Shown here: piece by piece, positions 6,108 to 7,120 of the stretch
Layout of the letters: every line of letters begins with the position of its first letter
How positions within the stretch are numbered: position 1 is the stretch's first letter
Source of the DNA: Flammeovirgaceae bacterium
GTDB taxonomy: Bacteria > Bacteroidota > Bacteroidia > Cytophagales > Cyclobacteriaceae
Direction of reading: 5' to 3'
Assembly: GCA_003229495.1 (NCBI GenBank)
Contig: QIEB01000122.1
Span: 1 to 7,120 of the forward strand
Length of the DNA: 7,120 nucleotides
Made by a program: the position numbers and the translations under genes
Notes under the pieces: model-generated
The model's database searches: none
What the model saw: only the letters and a program-made list of their open reading frames with translations
Told to the model about the DNA's origin: nothing

Positions 6108-7120
6108 TCAAATCACTTTTAATACTTCTCGTGTCACATCTAAGGTCCGATTAATATCCTCAGCAGTATGTGAATAGCTCACAGAGCCTTGTTTACAGGG
6201 AATGGGAATATGGTAGATTCCCCGTTTAATTAATTCACTGCGATATCTGATATCTAATTCGAAATTGTGATTGTTCAGGATATCATGAAGATCATAAGGT
6301 ACGTCATCACAGAAATAAGTACAAAAAGCTGATTTGTTGGTTGATGTAACCGCCTTCACTCCATGCTCCTTAAAAAGAATCTTTAATCCATCATAAAGCT
6401 GCTTACTGCTTCTATCAATAGATTCATAACTTTCTTCTTTCCTTAGAAATTCAATAGTGGCAATTGAAGCGGCTGTATTCACCGGATGTGCGTTATATGT
6501 ACCAGCAATCAGAACTCTTTTATTTCTATCGGGATGATTAAATAATTCCATAATTTCCCGTTTGCCACCGATTACACCCATAGGGAAGCCATTAGCAACA
6601 GCTTTGCCAAAAATGGATAGATGTGGTTTAACGCTACAGCATTCCTGATATCCGCCCAGCCCCGTTCGAAAACCGGTCTTCACTTCATCAAATATGCATA
6701 CCGACCCGTATTGTTCACATAGTTTTATTAGACCTTCCAGGTATCCCGGCTTTGGATGTACAACCCCAATATTTTGTAGCACAGGTTCAGTCATCACACA
6801 TGCGATTGGATATCTTCGCATAACATATTCTACAGAATCCAGATCATTGAAATTAACGATGTGGGCATTTCGTTTGGTAAATTCTGGAATACTAGCTGAC
6901 ATTGGAAGAAACTTGTATTCGCCAGGAGAAATACGTGGCCCAATTTGGTCGGAGGTAGTCATAACACTCCGTGCTACTTCATCATGCCAGCCATTGTATC
7001 CTCCTAAAGTTAAAATGATATTATCTCTACCTGTATATGCCCGGCTGAGACGAATGGCATGAGATGCAGCCTCACTTCCAGTATTGGTAATTTGAACCAA
7101 TTCCAATGATGGTATTGATT
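6108..7120 (-). CDS. Class-III PLP aminotransferase, glutamate-1-semialdehyde aminomutase-like (N-terminus outside window)
   Basis: The frame is open through the right edge and ends at TGA 6108-6110. About 336 residues are visible, so roughly 90-110 N-terminal residues are missing relative to the usual 420-440. Counting from the Leu (TTG) codon at 7104-7106: NTGSEAASHAIRLSRAYTGR (8-27) is the phosphate-binding/helix motif, YNGWHD (37-42) lies at the YHG cofactor-stacking site, TEP (106-108) and FDEVKTGFR (139-147) carry the PLP-ring Asp140, and SIFGKAVANGFPMG (164-177) carries the Schiff-base Lys168. GTYNAHPVNTAA follows as in GSAM-type enzymes. It is cytoplasmic, with no signal peptide visible. 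A heme-pathway hemL role is unlikely: the site is catabolic and the YHG histidine is Asn here. It more likely transaminates an amino sugar, keto-acid or omega-amino compound. It is the first visible gene of the three-gene unit; its promoter lies outside. Confidence 0.92.
   Translation of the reverse strand, partial: SIPSLELVQITNTGSEAASHAIRLSRAYTGRDNIILTLGGYNGWHDEVARSVMTTSDQIGPRISPGEYKFLPMSASIPEFTKRNAHIVNFNDLDSVEYVMRRYPIACVMTEPVLQNIGVVHPKPGYLEGLIKLCEQYGSVCIFDEVKTGFRTGLGGYQECCSVKPHLSIFGKAVANGFPMGVIGGKREIMELFNHPDRNKRVLIAGTYNAHPVNTAASIATIEFLRKEESYESIDRSSKQLYDGLKILFKEHGVKAVTSTNKSAFCTYFCDDVPYDLHDILNNHNFELDIRYRSELIKRGIYHIPIPCKQGSVSYSHTAEDINRTLDVTREVLKVI

Noticed and set aside
6091..6111. TTG start at 6111 for the 555-aa exported protein, overlapping the aminotransferase stop
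   Set aside because: The downstream ATG at 6088-6090 begins a standard signal peptide directly. The extra seven residues (LILLGNR as encoded) add nothing recognisable. The overlap is therefore probably not real.
6694..7062. 122-codon open frame on the plus strand
   Set aside because: It lies wholly opposite the strongly supported class-III aminotransferase, shows no recognisable motif, and its composition follows the reverse of the real gene.
6108..7120. Assignment of the aminotransferase as heme-pathway hemL
   Set aside because: The active-site lysine and DEV motif fit the family, but the YHG histidine is Asn and the gene sits in a catabolic unit with secreted enzymes, so the specific symbol is not supported.

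Overview
The window looks like a piece of a carbohydrate-catabolism locus from a member of the Bacteroidota. Support for that placement: moderate, AT-leaning composition; start codons without clear Shine-Dalgarno sequences; a perfect TAnnTTTG -7 element, the Bacteroidota sigma-A type; and two signal peptides that end in Ala-Gln. The taxonomic call is an inference. No rRNA, tRNA, CRISPR array, insertion sequence or phage gene is visible. The DNA is densely coding, with no intergenic gap above about 90 bp.

Layout: (1) At 1-201 (+) is the C-terminal tail of an FAD-dependent oxidoreductase whose body lies off the left edge. (2) At 215-1780 (-) is a complete SGLT-type sodium:solute symporter, convergent with the oxidoreductase. 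(3) At 1781-1864 is a short AT-rich divergent promoter region with operator-like TTTGT/ACAAA elements repeating every 23 bp. (4) At 1865-2653 (+) is a complete classical short-chain dehydrogenase/reductase, probably NAD-linked. (5) At 2654-2716 is a short convergent gap with an inverted repeat. (6) From the right edge to 2717 (-) is a tight three-gene transcription unit, read in this order: a class-III PLP aminotransferase of the glutamate-1-semialdehyde aminomutase type (N-terminus cut off by the window), an exported all-alpha protein of unrecognised family (555 aa from the preferred start), and an exported glycosidase-like protein (563 aa). Gaps between these genes are 17 and 14 bp.

Working model (inference): two exported enzymes with probable alpha/alpha-toroid folds act on a glycan or oligosaccharide in the periplasm or at the cell surface. 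The symporter imports the released sugar or sugar derivative. Cytoplasmic oxidoreductases (SDR and FAD enzyme) and the aminotransferase then modify it. The aminotransferase suggests that an amino sugar or an amino/keto intermediate is involved. No SusC/SusD pair, sulfatase or regulator lies in the window, so the substrate cannot be named. The most novel parts are the unrecognised 555-aa exported protein and its tight coupling to the GSAM-like aminotransferase.
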